A stretch of DNA of 64,000 nucleotides from Doryteuthis pealeii (GCA_023376005.1 CM042142.1:48570702-48634701); one strand, 5' to 3'. Positions 9,955-21,480 are shown, counted from the first letter of the stretch. Notes: generated by a model not told the origin, from the sequence alone. Numbers and translations: made by a program.

Positions 9955-10275
9955 ATGATCACCAAACATCTTTTTAAACATTTTTTGGAAACACACTCAA
10001 AGTTGCAGAGGCATGGAATAAACTGCCTGTACCCGTTGTGGGCTGCCGAAACACTGCATCTTTCAAAGCCTCCATGCTTCCTACGATCTGCCAAAACTAT
10101 ACCTGATGCCCACCTCCACACACATATGCACGCACGCGCACACATACATGTATATTATTACTGTGCGCTATTCATGTTCCTGGCACTAGTACATTATTCT
10201 ACGTACTAGACATGAGACTTTAATGAGTTGTGGTGCAGCTGAGCACTGTATACAATAAATTTCATTATTAAAGTT
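9955..10275 (+). mobile_element. CR1-like LINE 3' end
   Basis: Plus strand encodes NTLKVAEAWNKLPVPVVGC then RNTASFKASMLP and a stop at about 10108, followed by the CA-rich 3' tail ending CAATAAATTTCATTATTA. 5'-truncated. Confidence 0.75.
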
Positions 10276-10686
10276 TCATTCAGATGTTTTTAAAAATTTC
10301 CACATTACATTTACCTTGGAAACAAATTTAGCAGGTTCAACGAGTAGAATCTTATACAAGATTGTAAGTATCAAATTGACGATTCAGTAGTCATAGATCT
10401 GCGAGACTAGCTTTGCTAACCATTACACCTCTATGTGACACCTTTAGAAACATAGTAAATACAATTCCAATAATTAAAAAAGTTGTTGGAATATTTATCG
10501 GTTCAGTAAAGAAACTTATACAAAATATTAAATTAAAATATTTACCTATACATTGAAAAGGGGGCATTTTCAACCCACTCGGCCTCCTCTAAGCTTCACT
10601 GAAAAATTAAATTTTGTTGGTACGGGGTCATGAATGAAAGAATATCACCAGTTACATTAATCCTTTAAAAAAATAGGCAAAATATT

Positions 10687-10734
10687 CAAGGGAAATAATT
10701 CTGAATAAAATTATATCGAGTTATTTCCCTTGGA
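10687..10734. repeat. Short hairpin built on the AAGGGAGATAAC motif
   Basis: CAAGGGAAATAATTC and GAGTTATTTCCCTTG are near-perfect inverted arms around an AT-rich 18-bp centre. A matching structure is at 6396-6440. Confidence 0.6.
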
Positions 10735-10987
10735 TTATTGATTTACTCTTTTTTTTTCAACTAAAATTTGTTTTTAATTAGCCCCTCACTCAACCTGTAT
10801 TTTATGCATTGAAAACTTGGAAAAACGAAACAAATTGACAATTGTGTCAAAGCATAAGATTTTTAAAGACAATAGTACTTCAATAAAATGTCTAAAATTA
10901 TCAGTATTAATTTTTTTATATTAAATTTTACGACTACAAGAAAATAAAAGTACAATGCTTTAAAATGATTTTAGATTAATCTAATCA

Positions 10988-11460
10988 GTGGGGGGGGGGG
11001 TCACAGTCAAGTCTGACTCAATGTTCCAATCGACAGTCTACACACTCCCAACTGTATCACGCTCCAAAATCCAATATCCAAAATTATTTCTTTGTCCCGC
11101 TCGTCTCGACAACAAAATACTACTGCAGTCGTTCTTCCCGGTCTGTGAGAATAAGTCCTTTAAATACACCTCAATTTCACCACATCACCGGGCTCCTCAC
11201 TCATAATTGTCCGTGCAGCACGTGCGACACTCGTCAGCACGGCGTTACCACCTACATCCGGGCCACTGTGCTATTTCTTATTTCACTGATCGTCCACAGC
11301 TCTCACATTCTGAAGGAAGCGGGTTCGACTCTAGGTCAGTCCTACACGCCAGGCAAAGCCTAGCCCGCTTCCTTCGAGAATACGACAAGTCTTCACTCCC
11401 GCCACTCTCTCTGTCACACTGTGTTGCACGAGGTAGGTCTTCTCTCTCACTACAATTAAT
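10988..11460. other. Higher-GC unclassified segment with a strong hairpin
   Basis: This stretch has a composition unlike its AT-rich neighbours. It contains GCGGGTTCGACTC (B-box-like) inside a two-step hairpin at 11312-11375. No convincing reading frame; possibly part of a retroelement LTR or SINE. Confidence 0.35.
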
Positions 11461-11770
11461 AATTAATAAAATCTTTTAACTAACTTTTAATTGTTCACTC
11501 GTCCGTTTAACAAATATTGTTCATTGTTTTAAAGTAATTTCAAGTTTTTTAAAAATAAATTGTAAATTCAAATTGTTTAGAAATTATTATTGTATTAAAA
11601 GTTGCAAATTATAATTTAACTCTAATTTGTAACTTATAACAATAATTATAATATATTGCAACATCTTTCTACTAAGATAAAACAGGAATTCTTCCAAGCA
11701 ATAACCATATTAGTACTACAGTATATCTGCATAACTTAGACTTTAACGAAACACTTGGAGAAAAAGCAAA

Positions 11771-12425
11771 ATGGGTGTGGTGGACCGGAAGTTATCACTC
11801 TGAAGGACAGAAATAATATGATGAAAAATAACGATCTGCGCAGGTGGATCACGCAGCATAAAGAAAGAAAAATTGAAATATTAAAAATATTAATTATTGA
11901 CCAATCAGAGACGTTCGCGCCTAAAAATAACTTATCAAGTAAACCCCTTTCTGGAGCCACCTAGACTCTATATAAGAGAAGGTTTTCGGAGAACAAGTCA
12001 GAAAAGATTAAGCCTGCCTAAACGAGTCCACGTCTCTCGTATTAAGAACATGCTGAAGGTACTACAACTTATAACTTTCTCTCCCTCTCTTTATTCCCTG
12101 ACTGCTGCTTCGACTTTGAAACATTATACTCTTTCTTTCTCACTTTGAGACTTACAACAATTCTACATTTATATTACATGAACATTCAAAAAAAGGACCT
12201 TTACAGGACATTACCCAGTATTCTCTACTACCATTGTAATTTTTGTGTCAATACATATTTTGATTGTTAAATGTATGAGTTCTTTGTCTTTTCTACTATT
12301 TACTAATATATTATTATAGTGTGATGAGTACTTTGTCGAAATACTTATTAATAACCGCCTCTTACCCACTATAAATTGGTGACTACCCGAGGTGCTTTGA
12401 ATACCATCCCACTATATGGGAACTA
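11771..12425 (+). mobile_element. LTR retrotransposon remnant (LTR plus primer-binding site)
   Basis: CCAATCAGAG at 11901 and TATATAAGAG at about 11969 look like an LTR promoter. At 12374 ATTGGTGACTACCCGAGG resembles the primer-binding site that follows an LTR. The left limit (TGGGTGTGG near 11771, mirrored by TTACCCA at about 12362) is a guess. No gag/pol frame follows. Confidence 0.4.
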
Positions 12426-12821
12426 CACAAAGATACTGTTCTTTCTTGAACAAATCCTCAAAGCAGCTATACGACCACTTACCTCCTATCATACATCCAA
12501 GTATAACAAACAATATATTCTGAATACTGCTGGACACACCAGTGATGGCTCACTAACAAAAACTCACATTCATCAGCTATATACGGACACTGGATACCGT
12601 GTGGAGGCCATGCCCAGCGCAATGACCGGTAGGGATGGGTGGCGGTAGAGAATCATGGGAATCTGTGCTGTGAGCATGACTTGATGATTAGATATTGTTT
12701 CAAGTAAATAAACGTTCACATGCAATTTTACTTGGTTTGGTTTGATAAGCATTTACTTATCTAATAGTAATAATTAGCCAATTATTATATGATTTCAAGT
12801 AATTATTAGTATTAGCAGGAC

Positions 12822-13684
12822 CTGTGGATATACCACAATATGATAATTCAATTATTACAATTATGGATATGTTTACTTAAGATTAACTTTCAAAATTAGG
12901 TATGACTTCAATTAAGCACATATTTTCCCAAAAAGTGTCGGCTAAAAAAAAAGTAGGGGTTACGGTCCTCGCCTGTCAGCTTGACAGTCAAGGTTCGAAT
13001 CATGCACAAGGCGGTCTTCCTATCTATAGCTTTGCTGATGAGTCCTAATAGGCCGAAATGTACATACAGAGATTGATTTTTCTCGATTTGTTTAGCCTTA
13101 CATTTAAATAGATATGCCCGCCTAATTAATTAATTATTAATTAATTAACTTTCAAAATTAGGTACGACTTCAATTAAGCACATATTCTCCCAAAAATTGT
13201 CGGCTAAAAAAAAAAGCCATATCAAAACACATCGCTTGTGTATTTACTTCTCATGCTGTCGTGTAGAAGAAGTCACTATAAGAGGAATAAAAACCTACTT
13301 CTAAACAAAACGAAAAATCTAAGAAGGTCCGGTTGGTGTAGGGGTTACGGTCCTCGCCTATCAGCTTAAGACTTATTGCAAAATAGTTCAATATGTAAAA
13401 AGTATAAAAATTTTGATTTAACTCTCATAGATTGATTAGCGTTATTATTTTCGCGTTCTCAACATCTATCTTTCTCCTGCTTTCTTCTTTATTATATTTT
13501 TTGTGCATGTTCTTTCTTTCTTTATAATAAAAACGGAATGGTCTATTATTTAGCTGAGGTAACGACAATCATAAGAAATAAGAATTTGACAGATAAGCGA
13601 CAGCAGATAATCTTGATTTACATTTTTGCATTGCATCTTGGATGATTTGGACCGTCTCGATTTTAAACAGAGGGTGTTGCAGGA
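12822..13684 (-). mobile_element. Non-autonomous Helitron, family 2 (with nested SINE)
   Basis: Minus strand: starts TCCTGCAACACCCTCTG near 13684 and ends with hairpin TGTGGTATATCCACA, GGTCCTG and CTAA at 12822. Matches 28340-28770 on both flanks. Its interior is swollen by a SINE (about 12953-13130) and a 261-bp direct duplication. Confidence 0.7.
12953..13130 (+). repeat. tRNA-derived SINE with hammerhead-like core
   Basis: GGGGTTACGGTCCTCGCC (A-box region) and AAGGTTCGAATC (B box) are followed by CTGATGAG and GGCCGAAATG. A second copy of the head alone is at 13327-13367 (GGTTGGTGTAGGGGTTACGG). The head resembles a tRNA but does not close into one. Confidence 0.6.
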
Positions 13685-13699
13685 TGATAATGGACGGAA

Positions 13700-15116
13700 G
13701 ATTTAGGAATACACGTATTAATACATAGATTATTATTAACAACAAGAACAACCCTTTGTAAACAATTATAGGTTCAAGTAACTTTTTTTTTCTTCAGCAA
13801 ATCATTCTTTAACTAAGTGTACATAGGAAATGCGAAAGGCTTAACAGTACTAAGACATAAATCCAGTGTTCACTGTCGACCAACGAAATATTTTACCAAA
13901 TAGATGATTATTTACTTTGTATAATTGTTAAACGAGTTTATTAAGAATTCTGAGGTATGGGAGTTATCTTCCTTGTCTACGAGCCTCTGTATCAAACCAA
14001 CCAATCACGAGCCAGCATACTTTGGCGGCAAAGCCAAAGAGACAATTTCTTTTCCCCTCTTCTGATTCAGCCCTCAACGGAGACAGACCTAAAAAAAGGA
14101 TCGCTCCCTCCTTTCTGATGGACCAGCACCGAGGTCAGACGTCAAAATAGAACGTCTATCATATCCAGCTAATTATCAGATGGCCGTAGCTAAGGGACTT
14201 CGATAATTATCCCTACCTCAGGATTTCAGTTAAGTGACAAATTATAAACATTTGTGCAGATAAACCAAAAAGTCTGCAAACCTATTGTTTTATGTCCAAT
14301 ACATGTCTTTTATTCGAATTCTGGTTGTTTGGTTATTCTTTAACTCTTTAACTGTCTGCCACACTCGTGGTTATCTACATATTTGCAAACCTAGAGAACA
14401 GACTTTATCTTCGTCTTTTATTTTATAAGTTTTGATAAACGCATTTTTACACTTCATTTTCATCCGAATTTAATTTTAATTTTCTTTTTCAATTTAAAAA
14501 ATCCTTTCTTAATTATGTGTATATGCTTTCAGTCATTGCATTTCGAAAAGTTTGAAACTTGAATCTGGCAATCAATTTCGACCATCGGGATATTTTGTAT
14601 CTTTCTATTCCGGCAAAAATTTAATAGTTAAAATCAAGGCTTCTCAAGTGTTATTACTCACATTCCTGTCAGTCTCGCATGTTCATGCATTGCTTTTTTG
14701 TTTTTTCTTCTCCATTAAATTTTACCCCAAGAGTATTGTCCCAGCCAATGTCAATGAATTATTAAAAACAATGTCTGAGCCACGCGAACCTGTTTTTAAC
14801 AACTACTCTGAACGCTAATTGGCTTTAGAATTAACCAACCATATGTACAGAGGCCGAGGTCTTCGTTGGCATAATCTATTTAAAGCCATTTGTTCTGTTA
14901 GCGTTGAACAAACGGGGAGCGCATTAGGGTTTGGTCATCTCTAATGGGGTCTAACTGGCGAGGGAGGTTATTATGTTGGAAGACACCCCGCCCCCAATGA
15001 GCCAGTTACTAACATAACTGACGACGCTACCCAGCGCTGTTTAGTCAGGCGTATCTCAAACAAATAACTTAATATTAATAATTTGGATAGTTACAAGACC
15101 AAGTATTCCAATCTAA
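13700..15116. other. AT-rich intergenic sequence, no gene supported
   Basis: Contains a GAGTTATCTTCCTTG motif at about 13960 and moderately GC-rich patches at 14000-14220 and 14870-15060 that look like old repeats I cannot name. No reading frame is convincing. Confidence 0.4.
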
Positions 15117-15385
15117 TCTTATTATAATGGAGGTTCGGTGTCTGTAACTACGTCACTGCTTATGTCACAATACCCTCAGGAATTGCATAAGTTTATCAAT
15201 GAGTATTTAATTTATAGTCAAAATCATTAATACATACAATAAAGAACAACCCTGCCTAATAGGTACACATAAATTAAGTATGCAACGTTAAACAGCCCAC
15301 ATTGTTAAAACAAGTTTTGATGAATAAATGCCTGGTATTGATTTATATATAGTTTGTTTTATTTTAATATATATCTAAATTCATC
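15117..15385 (+). mobile_element. Helitron 5' part (subtype B)
   Basis: Begins TCTTATTATAATGGAGG and contains ACTACGTCACTGCTTATGTC and ATATATAGTTTGTTTTATTT, matching in reverse the element at 27592-27979. Similarity fades after about 15385, so the 3' end is not placed. Confidence 0.55.
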
Positions 15386-15774
15386 TAACAGAGTTTTACG
15401 AGAAAAATATTTACAAACAAGAAATAGTCACATAATCTTCTTCTACATTAAATTTGACGGTGTTTGTGTATTTAACAGTTTCATCAATCAGGCTTACTCC
15501 CTCTGATTCTTTTTTTCTTTCCTAAAATTCAATGAGTCAAGTTCAGACTCATACTACGGACACCCCTTTTTTAGAGTCTTATCTGACCTAGTGTGCAAAA
15601 CACATTCCTTTCTGTTATACATATTAACAATAACCTATGTTATTGTCAGTGGTGTGTTGTTTCATTCTTATTGTTGCCAATAATTAAAGCAGCCCATTTC
15701 CACTAACCTCCCAACCTGCCACAAAGACACTCCAAGTTGAGTTATTACATTCACTTTCGGGATAATACCTTGTT

Positions 15775-16495
15775 TGTTTGGGTTTTACAGCATGTCAACC
15801 ACTTGGGTTAATTTATGCCAAATACTTCTATTGGTAATTTGGTATTCAAAAATGTTTAATGCCCACAAAGTTTTGAAATAATTTCATTCTTAATGGATAA
15901 TACAATTTCGTTTATAAACTCATGTTTTCTATTTACCCATAGATGGGATCCTAACAGGTACTACCACTCCGGGTCAGAGTGGACCAGGGAGCAATGGTGA
16001 TGAAGGGGTGCTCCACATTCCCCAAACCTCCAAAACTGGAACTTCACCATCAGATATAGTTTAACGTCATTCCCAGGACATGTAGACCCACAGCCACCGC
16101 CTTCTAACACCCATATGATAAAAAGGGTTGGGGCAATCATATAGGTGCTAGTGCTTCTTGTAACCAGCCGATAGATCGGAGGGGGCATCTTCGACCGCCC
16201 GTCTAGCCCAAGATAGGGCCAAAGTGGAGTATTGCAAATCATGAACTGCTCATTCACCTGGGTTCTATCCTTAAGCATCATGGGTCGCCACCCACGGCCA
16301 ATAGGTGGCCCCATTGGGGGAGTCTTACCCCTCTGCAGAGGTGCATTCTAACGCCCCAGCCGACATTCACTTTCGGGATAATACCTTCAGCTATAGGTTA
16401 AATAGTACTACTAGTTATTCTACAAGGATGACTTTGGTATTAAATAACCCATGAGGGTTTATATGCCATTAAACTAAGAAACCAAACCAAATCAG
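15775..16495 (+). repeat. ~600-bp dispersed family, copy with both ends
   Basis: Opens with TTTTACAGCATGTCAACCAC and closes with ACCCATGAGGGTTTATATGC and CATTAAACTAAGAAACCAA, which is the opening in inverse orientation. This suggests terminal inverted repeats around a 700-bp element. The core is nearly identical to 3300-3790. Confidence 0.75.
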
Positions 16496-16535
16496 ATCAT
16501 TACATCCTGTTGATCGCTATAGAAGACTGTACATG

Positions 16536-16729
16536 CGGCCTGCGGTGCTTTCTGAATGGACTGCCTAACGCTTTATTTTTTTTATAGAAAAGATCTTTTT
16601 TACTCAAGAAAAAAAAAAAAAAAAAAACTTTAGAAATTGGGAAAATATGATTTTCTTTTCTCTTCAGTAAAAATATCTTTTCTATAAAAATGAAGTGTTA
16701 GGCAGTCCATTCAGAAAGCACCGCAGGCG
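16536..16729. mobile_element. Foldback MITE with 5-bp TSD
   Basis: Arms of about 65 bp: CGGCCTGCGGTGCTTTCTG at the left, its near-complement CAGAAAGCACCGCAGGCG at the right. ACATG flanks it at 16531-16535 and 16730-16734. The centre is A-rich. Confidence 0.8.
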
Positions 16730-16816
16730 ACATGAGACCCACAAGCTGTAATTTGCCCTTGACTGTGCCAAAGTCTGAATTTGCATTTTTACTTTGACTA
16801 TCTCTATTCATGTATA

Positions 16817-17150
16817 CTAGCAGGACCTGTGAATATACCACAGTATGATAATCTAATTATTACAACCTTCGATATGTTTACTTAAGAACTATTGAAAAAT
16901 ACTTCAATATGTAAAAAGTATAATCTTGATTTAACTATCTCACTTTTTTTTTCTTTCCTTTATGTTCAATTGAAACAGATTAGCGTTGTTTCTGCATGCT
17001 CACCACCTCTCTATATCTTTACCCTACTATTTCTTTCTAATATTTTTTTCAGCATAGCATGTCCTTTTTCTTACCTTTTTTTCTTTATAATGAAAACAGA
17101 ATGGTCCATTATGATGGTGTGGTGTCCTAAACGTTTTGTTCATGAGACAC
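16817..17150 (-). mobile_element. Helitron family 2, truncated
   Basis: Minus strand 3' end with GTATATTCACAGGTCCTG and CTAG at 16817-16820, followed by T. It shares AATATGTAAAAAGTATAA with 28670. The 5' end is missing. Confidence 0.65.
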
Positions 17151-17232
17151 ACAAGTAGAAAAGTTTTTAAGGAAAAAAAAAAGTGTAGAAAAGTCCGAAT
17201 AAGAATGCTCAAATAAACGTTTGTTTGTTTAT

Positions 17233-17490
17233 GTTAAATATCTTGCCGCCATACTTGTCCAGTTGAAAAGGACTTAAAGTAAGTAAGTCCTGAGCTATAG
17301 AATCCTACACACATTGCTTTGAGCCTTCGTGGACGACGGAACATAGGATTATATCGCTGGACCTTTTGACACTACGTACGATTACATAACCCAGGACTTA
17401 TTCACTTACCAAAGGATTCTATAGCTCAGGACTTACTTACTTACTTAAAGTCCTTTTCAACTGGACAAGTATGGCGGCAAGATATTTAAC
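17233..17490. mobile_element. Foldback MITE with TTAA flanks
   Basis: Arms of about 75 bp, ATATCTTGCCGCCATACTTG at the left and its exact complement at the right, with TTAA at each boundary (17234-17237 and 17486-17489). TTAA duplication is typical of piggyBac-type elements. The centre of about 105 bp is unique. Confidence 0.8.
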
Positions 17491-17749
17491 AGTTTAAATA
17501 GTGAACTAGATTTTATATATCATCAGGTGATGGGCAAATAAAAAGGTAATAAAATTTACAGAAGTTACCCAAGTGCTTAGAGACAGACAACAGACAAACG
17601 ATTGGACCTCAGAGGGCTGGAATAATGGAAGTGAATAGTATGGAGTGTGAATAAATAAGCTATTCTTTTTTAAAGCTAGCAGCCAGGAGAGGGACAAGTT
17701 GACAAAGTTTAAAATCTCGTCTGGTATGCTAGGTGTAAAAAGATATGCC

Positions 17750-18140
17750 TGAAAACAGTAGTTAACCAGGACTTGCCAAGCTCATCAGACTATAAGCCAT
17801 TGAAGTGGTGGCAGGGGCTGGCCCCAAGGCGGGTGTGGGCGCTCAGTGAACCCCAATAAAAGAGGGAGAATAGAAAAACCGAGCGAGTCGAGCATAGTGT
17901 GGATGGAGAGCGATTGAACCATTCAAAGATACGAGAAGAGCTGGTTCCTACTAAATAGAACAAAGAATCTACCCTGCCTATTGTTCATTATCTATTTTCA
18001 CAGTTTCAGAAACTGAACAAAGAGAATAAAGCAACAGAGGTCCTAACATATGAGGAGAGTTGTGGTTTTTCATGCCCACTCAGTCGATCAGCCCTCATCA
18101 ACATAGCTGTCATTGGTGACTACACTACAAGTCAAGAGCA
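17750..18140 (+). mobile_element. Possible LTR remnant with primer-binding site
   Basis: AATAAAAGAGGGAG at about 17859 and CATTGGTGACTACACTAC at 18112 resemble an LTR R/U5 followed by the same kind of primer-binding site as at 12374. No coding sequence follows. Confidence 0.35.
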
Positions 18141-18149
18141 AATATGGTT

Positions 18150-18520
18150 ATTTGAATATTATGCCATGTCAACCCTTATGGGGTTATTTTATGCCAAAGA
18201 CACTGTCCTATGCACTTTTGATGGGTATTCAATTTTTTATTTTTCTAACACTTTTTTTTAAACTCACCTTTTCAATTTAACCCACAGATGGAACACTAAC
18301 AGGTACTACCACTCCAGGTCAAAGTGGATCTGGGAGTAATGGCAATGAATAAGAACTTCACTATTAGATGCAGTTTATCATCATACCCAAGATACTAAGA
18401 CACTCAGCCAGGCAAAAGGGTTAGGACAATCATATAGGTGCTAGGGCTTGACATGTCCAACCGATTGATTGGACGGGGCTTCTCCAAACGCCTGTCTAGC
18501 CTAAGTAAGGGTGAGGCTGA
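18150..18520 (+). repeat. ~600-bp dispersed family, diverged copy
   Basis: CATGTCAACCCTTATGGGGT, CCACAGATGGAACACTAACA and GGTGCTAGGGCTTGAC are recognisable. The end is lost. Confidence 0.65.
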
Positions 18521-18689
18521 GAGTAAAAAAATTGTATTTAATATTGGTTTTAATTAGTGGTTTCTTAAAGAATCTGGTCTTGTGTGGGTAGAAGAATAGT
18601 CTCCCCCCCACCACCATCAGTGTAATCAAATTACATCTTAATCAAAACACATTTTCCAGTTTGGGTTTATGTAGACGTAAAAAAATTGG

Positions 18690-18885
18690 GTGGCTTGGTG
18701 CCTAAATGTTAAGCAAGACATAGAGAGGGGTGAGGCAGAGAGGAGAATAGCCTCGACAGCAAAGAGAGCCAGAAATAGGGAGAAAAGACAGCAGCTCCAG
18801 AAAGCATCACTGTTTTTGTGTGCCTTCAGTGCACCAAAGACTGTCACTCAGGAATTGGCCTGCAGAGTCACTTGCACGGATGCAG
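18690..18885 (+). pseudogene. Non-LTR retrotransposon ORF end (zinc-finger tail), frameshifted
   Basis: First frame: GEAERRIASTAKRARNREKR; after a shift near 18810 a second frame reads VFVCLQCTKDCHSGIGLQSH and then LHGC. The Cys-x2-Cys ... GLxSHxxxC finger with a basic lead is the usual C-terminus of several LINE reverse-transcriptase ORFs. Confidence 0.6.
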
Positions 18886-19724
18886 ATATTTTATTTTATT
18901 TATTTTTAAATGGACACTACGCCATTGTCCTTAGTGGACAGAAAGGTGCCAACACAACATTTTTTGGCTTGTCATTTAAGCAGTTAAGTTAAATTAACTC
19001 TTAACATCGTGTTGAGAATTTTTTAAGTCCAGAGTCCCATTCCTATCAGGATCTATCAAAAATGCTAAAAATGGCCTTATCATTTAAAGATACCTGTTAT
19101 TCCCCTTAAATCAAAGACTTCTAAATATGTTTGATATTACATTTAAACAAAGGCTATCATTTGCAGTAGATTAGGAAAATGAATGTGATTTCTGGCTGGG
19201 CGGAATGAGGCGGTATAGGACTTTAAGAGTTAAGCAAAGCTGGAAACGAGTAAGCAGAGTATTGTCCAGAGTTGCTACCAACAATTTACTATCATTAACA
19301 CCCAGAGAAAAGATAATTTGCCCCCCCCCCCACAAACATGTTAGTGTTGAGATCCAACCCAAGGTGAATAAAAGTATCTTCTACGTCACAGATGTTCTTT
19401 ATTTTTTGTGGTCGTAACAATCCAGTCGCCTTTTTTCACTATCTTAATGAAATCTTGTTTAAGAAAACCAACCACAACGTAGGGGTAGGGGAAATTGGTG
19501 AGAAACTATTTGGGGGTGTAAAACCAATTGTTTTAATTCATTCAACTATCTTCTACACACCTTGTAACAATGGATTGTAGGAGTTGTATTGCTAAGAATG
19601 AACAAGTTCCAAATTTAGCTGTTGATACTACCTATTTCTGGCCCTTTCGTTTTAACTATTAAAATGCACATCCAAAGGGAATTCTATTTATTTGCTACAT
19701 ATTTTCCTTTAATGAGTAAGTAAA

Positions 19725-19985
19725 AGTAAAGTCGTCGGGGCGGCCTAAAGTCGGTATCAGACAGTCAAGCGAGGGAGTCTATCCCCTTTTCAATAGCGCT
19801 AGACCAAGGAGATTGTTTTTGGCGTCTGAGGTAGAGAGCCACATCTACCATCAGCTCCTTACTTTACCGCACAGATCCCTGTGCTACTCATATGCTGAGT
19901 TAGCAAGGACCGGTATCGAACTAGGAACCTTGTGGTTTCTAGCCTTAACGCTTTAACGACTGAGCTAATCCGGCCCCTTTAATGA
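19725..19985 (-). repeat. tRNA-derived SINE, nearly complete
   Basis: Minus strand: GCCGGATTAGCTCAGTCGTT (A box), GGTTCCTAGTTCGATACCGG (B box), then a body with GCACAGGGATCTGTGCGG and an end AGGCCGCCCCGACGACTTTA. Direct relative of 25742-25955. Confidence 0.8.
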
Positions 19986-20459
19986 AGATTCTCACTACCA
20001 TCCCCATTTTTTTTTTAATTACAAGTCACTTTATCTCCTGGAGTTATAGGTTTGACCCCTACACTGACCAGGTAATCCTATGTAAGGAAATATAACGTAA
20101 AAGTATTTTTTTGGGGGGGGGGATCCTTCTTTAGATTATAAATAATAAAATAATCTTTTAAGCAGATTTAATTTTCTTGTGAATAAAAAATAAAAATAAA
20201 AAGTTTTCAAACTTTTGACTTTTTCTATTCACAAAAAAAAAAAAAATGATATCAAATAGAATAAAAAAAAAAATTAAAAAAAATAAAAAATAAATGGGAT
20301 GGACAGAAAGAATAAATGTCAAGATAGACAAATGTAAATAACTGAAATTTTGCTTGTAGGTGCAAATATGTCTATAGGAGTATGTATGCATATAGGTGTA
20401 GCATATATGTATATGTGTGTGGATATGAGCATATCTGTAGGGATGTTTGGGGGCATAGG

Positions 20460-20471
20460 TAGTGTATATAC

Positions 20472-20514
<43 letters not shown>
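20460..20514. repeat. (TG)n/(TA)n microsatellite
   Basis: GTATATACGTGTGTGTGTG runs into a pure TA tract to 20514. Confidence 0.9.
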
Positions 20515-20517
<3 letters not shown>

Positions 20518-20639
20518 ATATCAAAAAAGCTATAACAAGTTACAAAGTCAGGCAGATTTTAATAGGTGATAAAGAGTTAGTTTTAAATATCAGGTATTTG
20601 ATGTTAGTATAGTCAGGTAAGTTAACAAGAGTAGGTATT

Positions 20640-20960
20640 TACCCAACCCATTCACCACAGGTACAATATGACACAAGGTCGCAAGTATATACATTTCCCA
20701 AACCCTCTACACAAGCAGAATGTGACACAAGGTCTGTTTTTAAGCAGCGTCTAACAGGTTTGAATTGAGTTTTCATTCTAGACGGGTAGCCGAAACAATG
20801 TTAAAGAGCCCAGTTTATACCATTTACTCATAGCTGGAGGGAGAATAGTTTGATTCATACCTTTTCCAAGGGTATTAATGCTAAGTGAAATGTAAACAGC
20901 CTCATCCAGGATTTGGACTCGGGTCAGTGTGTCCATTTTCTATGGCGGTAGCCATAACAT
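20640..20960 (-). repeat. SINE-like dispersed repeat, long copy
   Basis: Begins (plus view) ACCCAACCCATTCACCACAG, includes GCCCAGTTTATACCATTTAC and ends CCAGGATTTGGACTCGGGTC. The minus strand puts the B-box-like GAGTCCAAATCC near its 5' end. Confidence 0.7.
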
Positions 20961-21130
20961 GATGTGCCTCCATTAAGGTCACAAGTATGGAGCATCCAGC
21001 AAGGATTGAACTCCCTATTCAGTATTTAGGTCAGTAGACAAGAGTATCATTAAAACTAAAAAAAATAAATAAATAAAAAAAATATAAAGGTTTTTTTTTT
21101 ATAGTATCATTGAAGCATTGTGTGTATGTG

Positions 21131-21379
21131 TAATATAAAGATTTTTGAAGGCAATTTACAATGCAATACGTGTTAAATTATATTTAACTTTCTTTTTCTT
21201 TTTTTTTTTTTTTTTTTTTTTTTTAATACTAAATATTTTCAGAAAATAAAATTCCATCAGAGTTATTGAAAATACTAGGTGTTTTTTTATAGTACTTATC
21301 CCACGGCGATATTGTAATCATCTGTTGTTTTAAGAAGTTGAGGAACGCCGTATATTTGAAATTTTTTTCTTTCTTTTTC

Positions 21380-21419
<40 letters not shown>

Positions 21420-21480
21420 AAATAAATATAATTTTCAACACATATTGCATTGTAAATTGCCTTCAAAATCTTTATATTAA
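21131..21480. mobile_element. Foldback element with long T and A runs
   Basis: Left arm GTAATATAAAGATTTTTGAA and GGCAATTTACAATGCAATAC, right arm TGCATTGTAAATTGCCTTC and AAAATCTTTATATTA. The arms are about 60 bp, each followed inwards by a homopolymer (T at about 21195-21222, A at about 21386-21416). Confidence 0.75.

Noticed and set aside
18690..18992. 100-residue host gene
   Set aside because: The recognisable parts are the basic lead and zinc finger of a LINE ORF, in two different frames.
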